Assembly: GCA_035689185.1 (NCBI GenBank)
Contig: DASSLY010000047.1
Span: 1 to 41,010, forward strand
Source: DASSLY01 sp035689185
Lineage (GTDB): Bacteria; Actinomycetota; Actinomycetes; Actinomycetales; Dermatophilaceae
Direction of reading: 5' to 3'
DNA: 41,010 bases
The notes beneath the pieces are model-generated. The model was not told the DNA's origin. It did not search any database and was given only the letters and a program-made list of their open reading frames with translations. The translations under genes were made by a program, and so were the position numbers. Shown here in pieces: positions 39,865-41,010 of the stretch. Positions within the stretch are counted from its first letter, which is position 1, and the number at the start of each line of letters is the position of its first letter.

Positions 39865-41010
39865 ATGACGCGCGGCGAAGCCTTCCGCGAGCTCGGCGAG
39901 GCGGCCTGGCGCTTCGTGCACGGGCAGATCCGCTACGACGGCGTGGGGCCGTGGCTGCCGGAGACGGTGCCGGCTGACGGCCGGCCGCCGCCGGGCCGTG
40001 ACGACCTCTACGCCGGGATCGCCGGGCTGGCGCCGCTGCTGGCCGAGCTGCGACTGCACCGCGGCTGGACCCCCGGCGAGCAGGACCTCGCCGCGGCCGT
40101 CGTCGTCTCGCTGCGGACCGGCGCGTCCACCAACGCCGCCCTCTACGACGGGCTGGCCGGGTCGGTCGTCGCGTTGCGGATGCTCGACGCCGATCCCGGT
40201 GCGCTGCTGCGGAGGATCGCCGAGCTGGCAGTCGAGGACGGGTGGCCGGCCACCGAGGGCCGATGGACCGGGACCGTGATCAACGACGTCGTCATGGGCA
40301 CGGCGGGCACGGTCCTCGCCGCCGCCTGGGCCGGCGGTGACGCGGCCACCGCGGTCGCCCGGCACGGGGCCGACGGCTTGCTCGCCACCGCGAGGACGAC
40401 CGCGTCCGGCCTGGACTGGCTGATGGACCCGGCCGCGACGCGGCGGATGCCCAACTTCTCCCACGGAACCGCCGGCGTGGCCACCGCGCTCGCGATCGCC
40501 TCGACCGCACTCGACGATCGCCGCTACCTCGACGCCGCGGTCGCCGGCGCCCGCGATCTCCTCGCGGTCGGCGACCTGTCCACCGGCGGGTTCACCGTGC
40601 CGGTGCTCATCCCGCACGGCGACGCCGACGCCGAGCCGGTCACGTACTCCTGGTGCCACGGGCCGACCGGCACGTCATACCTGTTCGCCGCCCTCGCCCG
40701 CGCCGGCGTGCCAGAGGTCGGCGGCCACACCCCCGCCGAGCTGCGACGAGCGTGCCTGCAGGCGGTCATGGGCAGCGGGGTGCCGCAGCGCTTGCGTCCA
40801 GGCTTCTGGGACAACGACGGCCGCTGCTGCGGCACCGCCGGCGTGGGCGAGGCGGTGCTGGACGCCTTCCAGACCGCCGCTGCCGACGATCCCGGCGACC
40901 CGTATGCCGCGCGCCTGCTCGAGTTCGCCACCCACCTCGGCGACGTGCTGGCCGAACGCGCGGTCGCCGACGGGGACGCGCGGTGCTGGCGCTTCGTCGA
41001 GCACCGCAAC
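39865..41010 (+). CDS. stand-alone LanC-like protein (3' end cut by window edge)
   Basis: 382 codons visible without a stop. It shows the repeated helical-toroid motifs of lanthionine synthetase C-like proteins: LYAGIAGLAPLLAE, ALYDGLAGSVVALRM, VIMGTAG-type repeats, FSHGTAGVATALAIA and SWCHGPTGTSYLFAAL. The zinc ligands would be C264 (WCHG) and C321-C322 (RCCGTAGVGE); in most LanC proteins the second motif is CHG, so a Cys replaces the His. No dehydratase, kinase domain or precursor peptide is visible nearby, so lanthipeptide synthesis is not shown. It probably shares a transcript with the response regulator. Confidence 0.85.
   Translation, partial: MTRGEAFRELGEAAWRFVHGQIRYDGVGPWLPETVPADGRPPPGRDDLYAGIAGLAPLLAELRLHRGWTPGEQDLAAAVVVSLRTGASTNAALYDGLAGSVVALRMLDADPGALLRRIAELAVEDGWPATEGRWTGTVINDVVMGTAGTVLAAAWAGGDAATAVARHGADGLLATARTTASGLDWLMDPAATRRMPNFSHGTAGVATALAIASTALDDRRYLDAAVAGARDLLAVGDLSTGGFTVPVLIPHGDADAEPVTYSWCHGPTGTSYLFAALARAGVPEVGGHTPAELRRACLQAVMGSGVPQRLRPGFWDNDGRCCGTAGVGEAVLDAFQTAAADDPGDPYAARLLEFATHLGDVLAERAVADGDARCWRFVEHRN

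Noticed and set aside
39865..41010. Complete lanthipeptide biosynthesis cluster
   Set aside because: Only a LanC-like protein is present; no precursor, dehydratase, protease or dedicated exporter lies beside it within the window.

Overview
The window reads as a chromosomal piece of a high-GC actinobacterium, most likely a Micrococcales member close to Intrasporangiaceae. The evidence is the GC-rich wobble positions, ATGA/GTGA start-stop overlaps, many GTG starts, frequent TANNNT -10 boxes 6-8 nt before a start codon (leaderless genes), and marker genes: the fused oxoglutarate decarboxylase/dehydrogenase Kgd, a SigR-RsrA pair, nickel superoxide dismutase SodN with SodX, the 24-residue bL37-type ribosomal peptide and DUF6104. 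This placement is from gene content, not from a database search.

Layout. 1-5.7 kb (minus strand): GABA aminotransferase (cut by the left edge), HisN, RsgA, AroA and a DoxX-like protein, with a plus-strand DUF2231 membrane protein between hisN and rsgA. 5.8-8.7 kb (plus): SRAP/HMCES-type DNA-protein crosslink protein, an alpha/beta hydrolase, then sigR-rsrA. 8.8-9.6 kb: bL37 and a mostly non-coding stretch with one candidate 42-residue ORF. 9.6-12.5 kb: two overlapping membrane HD proteins, one with a full HD-GYP motif and one degenerate. 12.6-16.2 kb (minus): one tight five-gene run, amino-acid type ABC transporter followed by sodX and sodN. 16.3-18.8 kb: L-lactate dehydrogenase with an AspT/YidE-type antiporter. 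19.0-21.7 kb: DUF4097-PadR operon, GDSL hydrolase, DUF6104. 22.0-26.5 kb: a small membrane protein convergent with kgd. 26.7-31.1 kb: ABC-2 exporter pair (with a PGQ minisatellite in the ATPase), then two CNNM/HlyC-type proteins. 31.2-35.4 kb: histidine phosphatase, NAD(P)H-hydrate dehydratase, a decayed methyltransferase-like remnant, a PLP decarboxylase and an FkbM methyltransferase. 35.8-39.2 kb: DUF2157 membrane protein followed by an accessory zone holding a frameshifted IS701-like transposase fragment, a candidate toxin-antitoxin pair and a broken LacI gene, bounded by tRNA-Arg(CCG). 39.4-41.0 kb: a leaderless single-domain response regulator and a stand-alone LanC-like protein with an unusual CCG zinc motif (cut by the right edge).

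Shared themes are oxidative and thiol stress (SigR/RsrA, NiSOD), central carbon and nitrogen metabolism (Kgd, Ldh, GabT, AroA, HisN) and envelope transport. The most novel-looking parts are the response regulator plus CCG-type LanC-like pair, the candidate toxin-antitoxin module with its GTCAA box array, the sodX-sodN genes at the end of an amino-acid ABC transporter operon, and the in-frame N-terminal extension of SigR beneath a sigma-R type promoter.
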